Notes under the pieces: generated by a model
Database searches by the model: none
Told to the model about the DNA's origin: nothing
Seen by the model: only the letters and a program-made list of their open reading frames with translations
Assembly: GCA_963971285.1 (NCBI GenBank)
Contig: OZ020248.1
Coordinates: 16,554,001 to 16,618,000, forward strand
Length of the DNA stretch: 64,000 nt
DNA from: Astropecten irregularis
Taxonomy: Eukaryota > Echinodermata > Asteroidea > Paxillosida > Astropectinidae
Direction: 5' to 3'
Shown: in pieces, positions 10,642 to 20,632 of the stretch
Position numbering within the stretch: the first letter of the stretch is position 1
How the letters are laid out: each line of letters begins with the position of its first letter
Translations under genes and position numbers: made by a program

Positions 10642-11815
10642 TGGACGTACAGGGTTTTTACCATAGAGTTATATTAAGAAAACTAGAGTGCGCACTCACC
10701 GTGCCGTGCGTGACGCGCTCTCAGCTTCACATGGGGAATCAAAGATGGCGTCCTAAGTGGGCAAAACCGTGTAAAATGCCCGGATGTGCCTATTCTTTTA
10801 CACAGTGCGCTCAAAAAACGCATTACTAAAACTAAAAGTCGATTTTCTCCAATCTTTTTGGGAGTTTCGGCCTTATCGTCATGAATACTACTCATCAATA
10901 GTTTGTTTTTGGAATAAACTAGTGCAATTTGAAAAAAATTGAAATAATTGACAAAAAATCCTTTACATTAAAACTGCCCCTTTCCACTCGAATTCAGCTT
11001 TAGTTTAGGATATGCCGCTTTTCAAGTCGAGGGCCGGTCATAACTCGATTGCACGTCGATAATATCGTTTCTTTAATTGTCAGTCTTAATCTGAAACAAG
11101 GAGGGTATCGGGTTTTTATATCTTGGGTCACGTGCATGTATAGTTTAGAGAAATGTGGGATGGAACTGAGGCGTAACCGCTATTTGTTGTACTCGATTAC
11201 AACTACGGATCCAAGAAATTAAATCAGCCAAATACATTTAAATAAATAAATCGTGACAAACTAATATGCTTCTGGAGTGGCCAAAATGACGTACGAACGG
11301 ACAGACGGAAGTCGGTATATTAACTCGCACTGCTTCGCAGCACTTCGCCAAAAAGCAAGTGCACCTTTATCTGAACTGCGAAACAGCTAATTATTTACAG
11401 TATTACTTGCTCTTCACAGTTAATTAATTTAACAAGTCGAAACAGTATATGAAAGATCAACACACTGGGAAAGAACAAACTTTTTTGACAAGCTAAAAAT
11501 GTACATATTTTTTATCTCAGCAATGTTTACATGTACATGGCTCTATGTCCATGAATACAGACACTTTATAATTATGTACCGGTAATTGTTTTAGCTCACC
11601 AGCACAAGGATTCACTAGGCCTATGTGTTTACATTGATGAACTTTGTCAATTCCTGTTTTCGTACTCATACTCGCACTCATGGAAAAGTGCTCATGTACT
11701 CGCACTCATAATATTCGTGGTAAAGTTCGTTCTCATGCCTTGTCACTGCCAAATGAACAAAGATAATAGACTACAATAGATGAACAAGAGATAATTAGAG
11801 ACACCATCAACGTAG

Positions 11816-11888
11816 GGCTGGAAGGCTCAGTTGGTAGAGCGCCTGTATGGTATTCAGGAGGTCACCGGTTTGAATCCCGCTCCAGTCA
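11816..11888 (+). tRNA. tRNA-like sequence inside P-type element (probable pseudo-tRNA)
   Basis: 73 nt that fold as a tRNA. The 7-bp acceptor stem GGCTGGA/TCCAGTC has one G-T pair; the D stem is GCTC/GAGC; the anticodon stem is CCTGT/TCAGG with a T-T mismatch; the loop is ATGGTAT, giving anticodon GGT (Thr); the T loop is TTTGAAT; the discriminator is A. The T stem is poor (3 of 5 pairs). A T5 run follows at once, a usable Pol III terminator. An identical 73-mer is at 29971-30043 inside the sister element. A GGT anticodon is unusual for eukaryotic Thr, so this is probably a tRNA-derived or SINE-derived module rather than a decoding tRNA. Confidence 0.5.
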
Positions 11889-12194
11889 ATTTTTCTTTGT
11901 TCACTTTTCAATGACAATACATTTTTTGTAAAATCTAGTTAGTAGTTATTTCTTTAAATCTTGCATCTGAGTGACATCTTGCATCATGAATCTTGAGTCA
12001 TGTCGCCATTCCTGAAATCTGGACCTGTACTCTTGAAGGAGAGTGCTAAAAAATGAAATTGAAAAAAGATAATGGATTTCATCTTTTGGCAGTAATCAAC
12101 AGACTTGAATATAAATCTCTTTTGGGATGATTTGGTGGTCCTGAAAAGGGTCATTTTGTTGGTGGTGGTAGCCCTGAAGAATCTTCCATCTTGA

Positions 12195-12336
12195 AACGTC
12201 GATCTTGGATCTTGAATCTTGAAACTTGGATCTTGAAACTTGGAACTTGAAACTTGGATCTTGAAACTTGGATCTTGAAACTTGGATCTTGAAACTTGGG
12301 TCTTGAAACTTGGATCTTGAAACTTGGATCTTGTAT
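12195..12336. repeat. 14-bp minisatellite (ACTTGGATCTTGAA)
   Basis: About ten head-to-tail copies of a 14-bp unit, with variants such as ACTTGGAACTTGAA. The sister element carries about 18 copies at 30350-30605, so the array length changed between copies. Confidence 0.9.
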
Positions 12337-13067
12337 CTTATCTTTAATTTTGCATCTGGAATTAGTAAAAATAAATTTGTAAAAAGAAGTTAGTTTAAAA
12401 AAGAATTAGTTACAACGAATGAAATACGGTAGTCCATGCGATGTTCCGCTTCATTGTGCCGGTAAAGTGGCAACACTATGAGGAAGGTGCTGGTGCCGGT
12501 GGCAACTTTTCAAAAATGATCTGACCTGTTTCTTTCATTATTTGATAATTTCCCTGGATGATAAGTTACCTGGATGATTTCAACCTCTGACATGATGCGG
12601 GAACCAGCTTTGCCGGAGTAAACATCCAGACCTAGATCCAGATCCAAATCCAGATCCAGAGTCGACTAAGTAATAAAATACAAAATATAGCAGCACAAAT
12701 TCCTATTGCCTTTTTATAGGCCTAACATAATATTAAAGTAACGTTAACCCCTTTTTACTCCATGAAAAATCGACCAAATTTAATGATATTTAGGTTAGAC
12801 TAAGCAATACTACTCACTTATGCAATGAAACGTTGTTGGTCTTATTACTCCGATTCCTGCAGCCAAAGGCTGCGCAATTTTTGGGCATATCAAGCCATAA
12901 TGCAAACACACGTCACAGCCAAACGCGAAACGTAAACATAATATGCCATTCTTGCCCCCTTAGAAAATGGCGGCCAATTCTTCAATTCGTGACGCGACAA
13001 ATCAGAGGTGCGCCCTCTAGTTTTTTAATATAACTCTATGGTTTTATATTTATCTATGGTTTTAACC

Positions 13068-13160
13068 ATTGATCTCCAATATACACTGGATAGGACATCG
13101 CGCGCCATCTTGTGTAACGCGCGCGTTTGCTCAGGAGGGTTTTGAAACTTCAAACGCGGG
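13068..13160. mobile_element. Left-end fragment of CATTGATCTCC-family MITE
   Basis: It begins CATTGATCTCCAATATACAC and continues with CTGGATAGGACAT, matching the left end of the element at 9104. The right end is not found, so the copy is truncated. Confidence 0.6.
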
Positions 13161-13379
13161 TCGGCGCATAGACCGTACGCAACACAAACAAATGAAGTTT
13201 GGGAGTTGGGGCAATAAAGTAACCATATATTTTGCTGATTTTCGAGTGGTTTAGAGTTAAACTTTCGGAGAAAATACCTTACTATGGATTAAAGGGTGTG
13301 TTATGCGTTTGCAGATGTAGGCCTACGAATGCCGGGTGCACGGATGACACAAAAAGAGGGATTTTATTCCATAAGTAAG

Positions 13380-13570
13380 CGTTTTAGTCTGCAGGGCCGG
13401 TATTCACGAAACTACTTAAGTCACAAAATTATAAGCACCCCACTTAAATACCCAACTTAGACGACACTCACCGACTAAGCGGTATTCACGAAGCGTTTTC
13501 GCTAAGTGCCCCGCTTACTTTCGAGTCTTAAATTTAAGACTGGTCCGACCTGACTTAAGTGGGGCACTAG
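13380..13570. repeat. Inverted-repeat-rich block related to CCGATTTCAC family
   Basis: Contains GGCCGGTATTCACGAA, later GGTATTCACGAAGCG, and AAGTGGGGCAC motifs in both orientations. The layout resembles the elements at 352-1882 but the sequence is diverged. Boundaries are uncertain. Confidence 0.35.
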
Positions 13571-13733
13571 GGTGTCATTATCCGCGCGTCATTATCCGCG
13601 CATGCAAGACGCGGCCATTGAAGGAAGGTAAAAAATGAATCTAAACCATCCAAGCGCTTATTACAACGATCGCGTACCCGCGCGGTACGCAGTGCCGGTC
13701 GTTTCGCGTTACGCGGTACGCGATGCACCAGAA

Positions 13734-14013
13734 ACATGATGGAACGCCGTAGCTATAATCGGTGGCTTAGATTGTTTGTCGGTAAATTCCATCATTAAAT
13801 TCGAAAATTTCATAATTTTAATTGCCGTTTTATCATTCCGGTCGCCAATTCCATCATTCAGTTTGTCATTCTGTCATTCTGTTCGCAAATTCCATCATAC
13901 AATTTGGCAAATTGAATAAGGAATTACCGAAGCAAACAATCTAAAGAAGATAGCTACGGCATTCCATAAAAACGGATTCGAAATTTTTTTTTTTTTTATT
14001 ATATCTATGGTTT
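13734..14013 (-). mobile_element. Deleted relative of the 32435-35706 P-type element
   Basis: Read on the minus strand it starts CATAGATATAATAAAAA and continues with the ATGGAATGCCGTAGCTAT block found at about 32663. It also contains the paired block GCCGTAGCTATAATCGGTGG. The two blocks form an inverted repeat around alternating TGATGGAATT motifs. Only one terminus is recognisable. Confidence 0.55.
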
Positions 14014-14196
14014 TAACTGTCTCACCGTATCCCCGTATATGTCCCACCGTATATTTTTCATCCATAGGTATTTCTCAATGTTTTCCAGTTTGGATGTGTG
14101 TGCTGTGCATCCGAAAGATTCACAAACATAAACCATTGTGATAACACGTGAAATAAACGCACAAAACGACCCAAGAATTAGCAATAACGTTGAACG

Positions 14197-14473
14197 TATA
14201 GAGGACGTGCAGTCACGTGATCAGGAAGCCATTTTGGACGCCATCGCTGTACACGTGTATAATGCACGTACGTACAGTGTATGTAACCCACATGTGTTCG
14301 CGTAGCTTGCAAATCAACCGGACGCGTACGCAGACGCAGAAGTGCGTGCATATAATAATGCCGTCTGGTACGTACGTACGTACGCGTGCGCGCATACGCG
14401 ACGTGCGTGCGTACGCGTGCCGTCCAAAATGGCCGATAAGCTGTCAAGTGACGTCACGTGCACGCTCTCTATA
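14197..14473. mobile_element. MITE, TATAGAG...CACGTGA family
   Basis: The inverted ends contain TATAGAG, CGTGCA and TCACGTGA. The interior includes GTGTATAATGCACGTACGTA and the CGTCCAAAATGGCCGATAAG block. A paralogue at about 9835-10460 is interrupted by the palindromic MITE at 9942-10374, so this copy provides the empty site. Confidence 0.7.
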
Positions 14474-14599
14474 GGGGAAAAATCTCCGATGTCGACAATT
14501 TTCCATCATGCACCGCGTAAATCGGCCTCTCCCTGCTGCCCTCTTGGTGGCGCTCTAAAGTTATGAAACGCCCGTATTGTATGTGCCCAAATCCTTCCG

Positions 14600-14930
14600 A
14601 TTTCGAGTTATTTTGAGTCAAACTTGTTGAGTAACATAATGTCAATATCAAAATCATAGGTCATGTGATTCTCAAGTTATAAAGCACCAAAGTTTTTCCT
14701 TAAAACGTGTGTAATTTGATACCCGATGACGTAATCATGACGTCAGTCTTCTAGGTACAACTTGGCATCATGACCGAAGTTTCCACCAAGTTTCAGGTGA
14801 ATTTTTTGTAACAGTCATATAGAAGTCTTGCGGACAAGTTTGGGAAGAAGATTAATGAAATAAAAGAAAAACTCGAACAATAACAATAGGTGTTCGGCAT
14901 GAACCCGAACACCTAATAAAAAAGAAGACA
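14600..14930. repeat. Interspersed repeat with terminal AGGTGTTCGG hairpin
   Basis: Diverged relative of 6304-6592, sharing ATACCCGATGACGTAATCATG. It ends in a short hairpin, AGGTGTTCGG then CATGAA then CCCGAACACCT, followed by AATAA. The hairpin is reminiscent of Helitron ends, but no diagnostic 5' end was found. Confidence 0.5.
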
Positions 14931-15024
14931 GAAGAATCCCGAGACCGTTCACCAACCCTCTCCCCCACAGCCTAGGCCTAATGTAACCAATGCTTTTCAC
15001 TCTCCGCATGATCAGGTTTTGCAG

Positions 15025-15230
15025 CTGGTTGGGCTCCCGACAGACACCCGACCAATCCGTGGATTCAAGTTGAGTTCAGTACCACAGTCATTATCACTGG
15101 ACTCATCACTCAAGGCCGTGGGGAAGATGGGTATACCACACATCAGAGACCAACCAAGTACCAGGTGTGGTACAGTAACGATGGTCAGTTGTGGGATCAC
15201 GTGAAGTATGGAAATGGGACAGACGTAACG
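15025..15230 (+). CDS. Discoidin gene exon 3
   Basis: 206 bases after acceptor TTTTGCAG, ending before GTCAGT. It enters in phase 1 and leaves in phase 0, supplying residues 96-164. It carries the core of the discoidin fold: AGWAPDRHPTNPWIQVEF, ITGLITQGRGEDGY, then YQVWYSNDGQLWD. The NPWIQV, TGLITQGRG and YS-DG-W motifs are diagnostic of F5/8 C domains. An N-glycosylation sequon NGT lies at residues 159-161. Confidence 0.9.
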
Positions 15231-15341
15231 GTCAGTAACTTTGAGATTGAACAACGATTATTGATTATACACAAATAGAATAATGATTAATTCTAGAACT
15301 CAATCGAATTCGTACTCATCATTTTTATCATTCACTTGCAG

Positions 15342-15479
15342 TTCCCTGGTAACATCGAACAAGACAGCACCGTAACCAACAGGTTCCCCGCGGGATTGCA
15401 CACCAGATTCATTCGCATTCTGCCCACTGAGTGGATCGGCTTCCCCACCATGCGCTTTGAGGTGATTGGCTGCAAATAG
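15342..15479 (+). CDS. Discoidin gene exon 4 (last coding exon)
   Basis: 138 bases after acceptor CACTTGCAG, phase 0, ending in TAG at 15477-15479. It supplies residues 165-209 and completes the domain: FPGNIEQDSTVTNRFPAGL, RFIRILPTEW, and the terminal MRFEVIGCK with C208, the expected disulfide partner of C55. Introns 2 and 3 split the domain; intron 3 is only 111 bp. A poly(A) signal AATAAA lies 398 bases downstream. Confidence 0.9.
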   Translation, partial: FPGNIEQDSTVTNRFPAGLHTRFIRILPTEWIGFPTMRFEVIGCK

Positions 15480-15540
15480 ACGGAGCAAACTTGGCAGGAA
15501 GACAGAATTTGAGTTAAATATCTGGTTTTATTTCTTAATA

Positions 15541-15675
15541 GGAGATTTTGGAGAACCGGTCTAAAGTCAACATCGCACGCGCACGCACGCGCAAAACATC
15601 GCGCGCCTGCTCACAATTGCGCAAGCATGGTTTGCGCGTGCGCTGTTGACTCAAGACCGGTTCTCCAAAGTCTCC
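15541..15675. mobile_element. MITE, GAGAACCGGT family, copy 1
   Basis: Inverted ends GGAGATTTTGGAGAACCGGT and ACCGGTTCTCCAAAGTCTCC enclose a CpG-rich core with GCGCACGC repeats. It lies in the probable 3' untranslated region of the discoidin gene. A second copy is at 16543-16660. Confidence 0.8.
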
Positions 15676-15876
15676 AATTAAACTTGAAGATCTAGTCTGA
15701 AATTACGTAGATAGCATTTCACATGATTGAAATTCGTGAACATTTTAAGTGATTATCAAAACATAAACATTAACTGTATTTGATAGAGAACATTAACTAG
15801 AAAAAACAGTTGTAGTTATTTTAACAGCAAACTTAGTATTTCAAGTATCTGTGCACCCAGAAAACATAACACTTGT

Positions 15877-15882
15877 AATAAA
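15877..15882 (+). terminator. Candidate poly(A) signal of discoidin gene
   Basis: AATAAA followed closely by a GTGTTTCTG stretch. A later AATAAA at 16312-16317 is an alternative. Neither can be confirmed from sequence alone. Confidence 0.4.
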
Positions 15883-16542
15883 AGTGTTTCTGAATTGATC
15901 AAAGGATAATAATGATGCAACATTATCCATGCACCTAGTACCGGGTAATAGGCCTACGAGTCAGCGTATTAAATGAATCCATTTGCAATGCAGTTTATTT
16001 TAATATTCTAGTGATACACTTCGTCAATATTCTGCACACTGTGTTTCATTACAGTAGCAACCAAAATCGTTATTATCTGCACTCTGTTTTAAACATTGGT
16101 ATTAGAGGTTAGTATTTCTGCTTTTAATGGGAATTAAATAACCTGCTGTGGTCACTATAATACCTGTGAACCGAGGCAGTTTGAATTTCATTTGTCAATA
16201 TTTCTGCAAAGCAAAATTCAAGATTTTCTGCAATTTGAACTAGCATAACTATTGATGGCATAGTCAGCATTGAGTGAGTATATACATAGTACAGGTGTAT
16301 ACAAGGAAGTGAATAAACAATGACGCACTATATTTGTTCCTACGTGTTATTGTATAGCAATGTTTCAATTAGTTAGTGCCTTGATACTATTAAGACGTGG
16401 CGCTTGTTACAGGTTGCCGTCAATGACACAGGCCAGGTTCAGCATGGTTCGATTGACGTCGTCGTTGAAGTTTAGACATCGATAACACGAAAACAATATC
16501 AATTCGCTAAAAGGTTCTGCCTACAGTTTCAGCAAAACAAAT
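15883..16542. other. No gene recognised
   Basis: AT-rich unique-looking sequence downstream of the discoidin gene. I find no open frame with a recognisable domain and no paired terminal repeats. Confidence 0.4.
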
Positions 16543-16660
16543 GGGAGACTTTTGAGAACCGGTATTCAAGTCAATAGCGCACGCGCACCCAATTGTGAGC
16601 ATGCGCGCGTTGTTTTGCACCTGCGCTGTTGACTTGAAGACCGGTTCTCAAAAGTCTCCC
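16543..16660. mobile_element. MITE, GAGAACCGGT family, copy 2
   Basis: GGGAGACTTTTGAGAACCGG at the left mirrors CCGGTTCTCAAAAGTCTCCC at the right. The core is CpG-rich. It is 118 bp, flanked by AAT and ATT. The GGGAGACTTTTGA end also occurs alone near 6515, 20555 and 28528. Confidence 0.8.
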
Positions 16661-16739
16661 ATTGAAACTAGAGATCTATGTCTGTCTGCAACAGAATTAA
16701 CGTGGGGCTTTTCTGCAACATGTTTTTAAAATCAAATTA

Positions 16740-17100
16740 CGTGTCTGCAACAGTTAATCTAATATCTGACACAAAGAAAGACCATCCCTAATATGGAAAA
16801 TTGACAAAGGAATCATGATCCTAGCTCTTACCACTTTTAAACGAGGAACTGCTTCCTGTTTCGCCGGAAGTAGAGGTCACAGAGGTCAAACAATGGGTCA
16901 CAAAAAAAAGGCCTTGCCCAACATTCACTTTTGTTGAAAGAATCATGGTCCTGGCTCTTACTACGTATTATGGACTTTGTTTGGACCAAGTGTGGTTAAG
17001 ATCAACTGTTTAAAAGTGACAAAAGTGGCATGGACAAGGCGTTTTTGTAGTGTACAAAGTCTATGGGAATTTGAATGACAAGAAGAAGATGCAGAAGAAA
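16740..17100. repeat. Interspersed repeat block (paralogue of ~22.29-22.70 kb)
   Basis: Shares GGAAGTAGAGGTCACAGAGG, GAAAGAATCATG and the ATGGACTTTGTTT block with 22290-22700. A 111-codon open frame (17050-17385) starts inside this repeat and continues into non-repeat sequence without any recognisable domain. I do not call it a gene. Confidence 0.55.
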
Positions 17101-17562
17101 ACAATATGCTATGCTATGCATATGCTATGCGGAAAATCCAGGCTTTCCTTTGTTATGGACATTGCACAAAATGAATTTGATTTAAAGGGAGCATATAGGA
17201 TTTGCAAGGCCTCCAAAAATCTTCTATTCAGTTTGAGACAGAAAATGGACTCAACAGTTCGTAAACAGTGCAAACAGTCAGCATGGGAAATCTTGGTTCA
17301 TCAGATGCTGGGTTTTTCAAGCAAATCAAGATTGAGTGTTTTTTCAAAAAATTGTTCGTCCGAACGATTTTTGGAACAAACATAACACTTGAAATGCTGT
17401 TTTTATCCAGAAATTAGTAAAACAAAGACCGGAAACAGTTTTGATCTTGGGGTAAGATCAAAACCATTCTTCATGTTTTATAAGAAAAATTGAGTCGGGT
17501 TTTCGCTATTTTCTCGTGACTCAGATGTCCGATTGAGCTCCAATATTTACAGGTTTATTATT

Positions 17563-18251
17563 TCGGTAACATATTATGTTGGTGCGACGCTCGGCCGAGT
17601 ATTGAATGTGCATCCTTATCCGTATAACGATCCGTATGCGTACCACTCGACTCCGAATCCGCACCACTGACATTGCGCGCGCCTTCACGTATACTGTATT
17701 GTACCGGTATTCTCGGCTGGGACGAGCGCCGACTCTTCACAGGGTTGCTCCACAACTTAACTTATACCCGTGTACATTGCCAGTTAAATTCTCGGCTGAG
17801 ATGAGCGCCTACTCTTCACGGGGTTGCTCCATAATTGACTACAAATTGTATACGAGTATAATTGAAGTTATGGAGCAACCCTGCGAAGAGTATAGGCGCT
17901 CGTCTCAGCCGAGAATAATTTACTACAACTTACACTAGTATAAGTTAAGTTGTGGAGCAACCCTGTGAAGAGTCGGCGCTCGTCCCAGTCGAGAAGGGCT
18001 GGCTACAATATACACTAGTATAAGCATACCTCCATGGTTAAGTTAAGTTGTGTGGCAACCCTGTGAAGAGTCGGCGCTCGTCCCAGCCGAGAATGGGCTG
18101 TGAATAGTACATGTACATACAGTATACGGGGCGCACGCAATGTCAGTGGTGCGGATTCGGAGTCAAGTGGTACGGATCCGGATACGGATACGGACGTGGT
18201 ACGTGATGCATATTCAATACTCGGCCGAGCGTCGCACCAACATACGTTACC
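17563..18251. mobile_element. Foldback-like element with internal modules
   Basis: Long inverted ends contain TTGGTGCGACGCTCGGCCGA. Inside are five copies of a roughly 50-bp module with CTCGGCTGGGACGAGCGCCG and TTCACAGGGTTGCTCCA. Two are in one orientation (about 17710 and 17792) and three in the other (about 17870, 17946, 18046). Open frames of about 110 codons on both strands follow from the symmetry. No target duplication was identified. Confidence 0.75.
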
Positions 18252-18327
18252 TATTATTTCGTGCACATGTTTGATCAGACAAAGTATGAGTGCTGTCCTG
18301 TGACCTTTACCAATCATGTATTGTACC

Positions 18328-18693
18328 TTTAAAGGTAGTATCATACTTTGGTTTGATCAAAGAAATACAAATTCATGGGCAAAAATATAAAGGAAGATAC
18401 AGTAACAATCATCTGTGAAAATTTCAGTCCCATACAGGGCCCACTTTTTGAGAAAACAGTGAAAAACGGCCACAGTATTTTTTATGTCTTTTCTGTTGTA
18501 TTTTTGATCTTTTAAAAGATCAAAAAGATTTTCGGTCGTTGTTTTACTAATTTCCGGATAAATACACAATTTCAGGCGAAAATAAAATTAACAGTAGGTT
18601 TCTACTAGCATCATCTTCATACCCTGAAAGTTATACGTAAATCTGTGAACATTTCTGTTTTGGTCTCTTACCAATGTATGATACTACCTTTAA
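18328..18693. mobile_element. MITE, GGTAGTATCAT family, full copy
   Basis: Ends CTTTAAAGGTAGTATCATAC and GTATGATACTACCTTTAAA are inverted. An internal palindrome GATCTTTTAAAAGATC is shared with the copy at 45404-45776. About 366 bp, non-coding. Confidence 0.8.
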
Positions 18694-18756
18694 ACACATA
18701 GTTTTGTAGAACCCATGTTAAAGTCATGTAAACAAAGTTACACTGAATACAGACCA

Positions 18757-19251
18757 GTGTGACATTTCCAGTATATCAAACAGTGAGACATTTCCAGTAT
18801 ATCAAACAGTGTGACATTTCCAGTTTATCAAACAGTGTGACATTTCCAGTCCATCAAACAGTGTGACATTTCAAGTCCATCAAACAGTGAGACATTTCCA
18901 GTCCATCAAACAGTGTGACATTTCCAGTCCATCAAACAGTGTGACATTTCAAGTCCATCAAACAGTGTGACATTTCCAGTATATCAAACAGTGAGACATT
19001 TCCAGTCCATCAAACAGTGAGACATTTCAAGTCCATCAAACAGTGTGACATTTCCAGTCCATCAAACAGTGTGACATTTCCAGTCCATCAAACAGTGTGA
19101 CATTTCCAGTCCATCAAACAGTGTGACATTTCCAGTCCATCAAACAGTGTGACATTTCCAGTCCATCAAACAGTGTGACATTTCAAGTCCATCAAACAGT
19201 GTGACATTTCCAGTCCATCAAACAGTGTGACATTTCAAGTCCATCAAACAG
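18757..19251. repeat. 26-bp satellite array
   Basis: About 19 tandem copies of GTGACATTTCCAGTCCATCA plus AACAGT. Variation is confined to a few positions: GTG or GAG at the start, CCAGT or CAAGT, and CCATC, TATC or TTATC in the middle. Repeats are contiguous without unique spacers. Confidence 0.95.
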
Positions 19252-19257
19252 CAATGT

Positions 19258-19464
19258 GTAAGACGACGTTCACTGGGTGGTGTGGTTTATTTATTATTAT
19301 TTTTTTTAAAGAAAACCTATATCCTCTCTTCAACCTCACAAAGGGACAGTTATGGGCTGACATATTCCTGAAATGTGAAAGCTCACCTATGTGCAAGGAA
19401 TGACATTATAATGTTTGATTTTTGAAGCATTAAAATCACACCACCCAGTGAGCATTGTCTTACG
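19258..19464. mobile_element. MITE with CACTGGGTGGTGTG inverted ends
   Basis: GTAAGACGACGTTCACTGGG at the left mirrors CCCAGTGAGCATTGTCTTAC at the right, with extended pairing through GGTGTG/CACACC. It immediately follows the 26-bp satellite. Non-coding. Confidence 0.75.
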
Positions 19465-20343
19465 TTGTATTGAAGGAAGGTTGTTTTGATACCTAGCCAC
19501 TGTACCAATGTAACCTGCATGAGTGGAAATTAAATAGGAAGTTTGGTTAAGATCGTATGTTTTAGTCGTCGCCGTCGTTGGCATCCTTCCGTCTCCTACT
19601 GTGGCTGTGCAGGTCGATGTGAGAATGACAGTTCCTGTTGCAGGCTATGGCTGCTTGATCTGTGGGTCTTACCTTGCGTTCACATCTCTTCTACTGGAGG
19701 AAGCTACATGTATAAGCTAATGCACGCTAGAATACCGTTTCTTTCACACTAGCTTCTACAATTAAGGAACTGTATGCTATTCGCCTCTTAAAGTTTCTTT
19801 CAGCTATTCCTAATAAAGGCTATACTCGTCTTCGAAATATTTGGGCAGACATTATCAAAAGAAACTTTTAAGCGCGCAATCTGATTTTTTGTGTGCTTAA
19901 CAATAAGCTTAACCAAAATGACTATCCATAGTTGCGTGTTCCTCAAACGAATACTGTCAACCGTAACGAACCATTCTTCATAATCATACTCACAAGCCTT
20001 ACATTACGAAACAAAATAAACAAATTACAAAATATTGGGAGTAGCCTGCCAAACTGCTGAATTAGCTTCCCCAGCTGCTAACAGGTACGCGAGAGCCGGC
20101 CGGCAGTTCATTATTAATACTAATAATAATGATTAAGGCATTTATATATAGCGTTCTTACACAGGTGTTATCACAACGCTTCACTGACTTGAAAACAAAA
20201 CAAGTTACTATCAAGGCTACAAAAAAAAACCGAAGACTTTTCTTCAAACGGGAGTCGGAAACAAGTTCGGCTACCCCAATCCCCGCCCACTAGGTCTGCC
20301 AGAATATCCTTATTCATAAAATCGGGAGAATGCACATTATAAG
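19465..20343. other. No gene assigned
   Basis: Short open stretches, for example around 19560-19880, show no recognised domain. The frame ending near 19870 encodes a short basic tail but has no assignable start or splice partner. Nothing else is supported. Confidence 0.3.
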
Positions 20344-20632
20344 ACAAGTAACTGGACATTTACAGAAATCATGGAATGCGTACGATGTAAATACTTATGT
20401 CAATATGAAAATCGTAGGTAATGTGGTTCTCAAGCTATAGATCACCAAAGTTTTTCCTAAAAACGCGTGTAATTTGATACCCGATGACGTAATCATGACG
20501 TCAATCTTCTAGGTACAACTTGAACCCGAACACCTAATAATAAAATATCGTCATGGGAGACTTTTGAATATCTGGAAATCACAGAGAGGCCGCTCGCGGT
20601 CAGGTACACAGCTGGTAAACAGTACGTGTGCT
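20344..20632. repeat. Interspersed repeat, near-identical to 6304-6592
   Basis: Second member of the near-identical pair described at 6304-6592. The identity ends at CAGCTGGTAAACAG, where the two loci diverge. Confidence 0.75.

Larger units (their letters stand above)
10662..13040. mobile_element. P-type non-autonomous DNA transposon, copy 1
   Basis: Inverted ends CATAGAGTTATATTAAGAAA and CTAGTTTTTTAATATAACTC (ending CTATG). The 2,379-bp element is homologous along its length to the 3,655-bp element at 28624-32278. It carries a tRNA-like 73-mer, a 14-bp minisatellite and no recognisable transposase. The flanking 8-mers GTTTTTAC and GTTTTATA agree at only the first five positions. I call it P-type because its ends share CATAGA...AACTAGA with the element at 36245-38324, which contains a P-transposase relic. 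hAT is the alternative. Confidence 0.7.
5488..15024 (+). other. Intron 2 of discoidin gene, repeat-filled
   Basis: 9,537 bp from GTATAT to TTTTGCAG, phase 1. Nearly all of it is interspersed repeats and MITEs, listed individually. No additional exon of the discoidin gene is needed: exon 2 and exon 3 join at consecutive positions of the family alignment. Confidence 0.8.

Noticed and set aside
14600-14930. Helitron 3' end
   Set aside because: There is a hairpin before CTAAT, but no matching TC 5' end, no insertion between A and T that I can demonstrate, and no Rep/helicase frame.
17050-17385. 111-codon plus frame
   Set aside because: It starts inside an interspersed repeat shared with 22.6 kb and shows no domain; it is probably chance.
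18757-19251. CRISPR-like direct repeats
   Set aside because: The units are contiguous with no unique spacers, and the window is eukaryotic.
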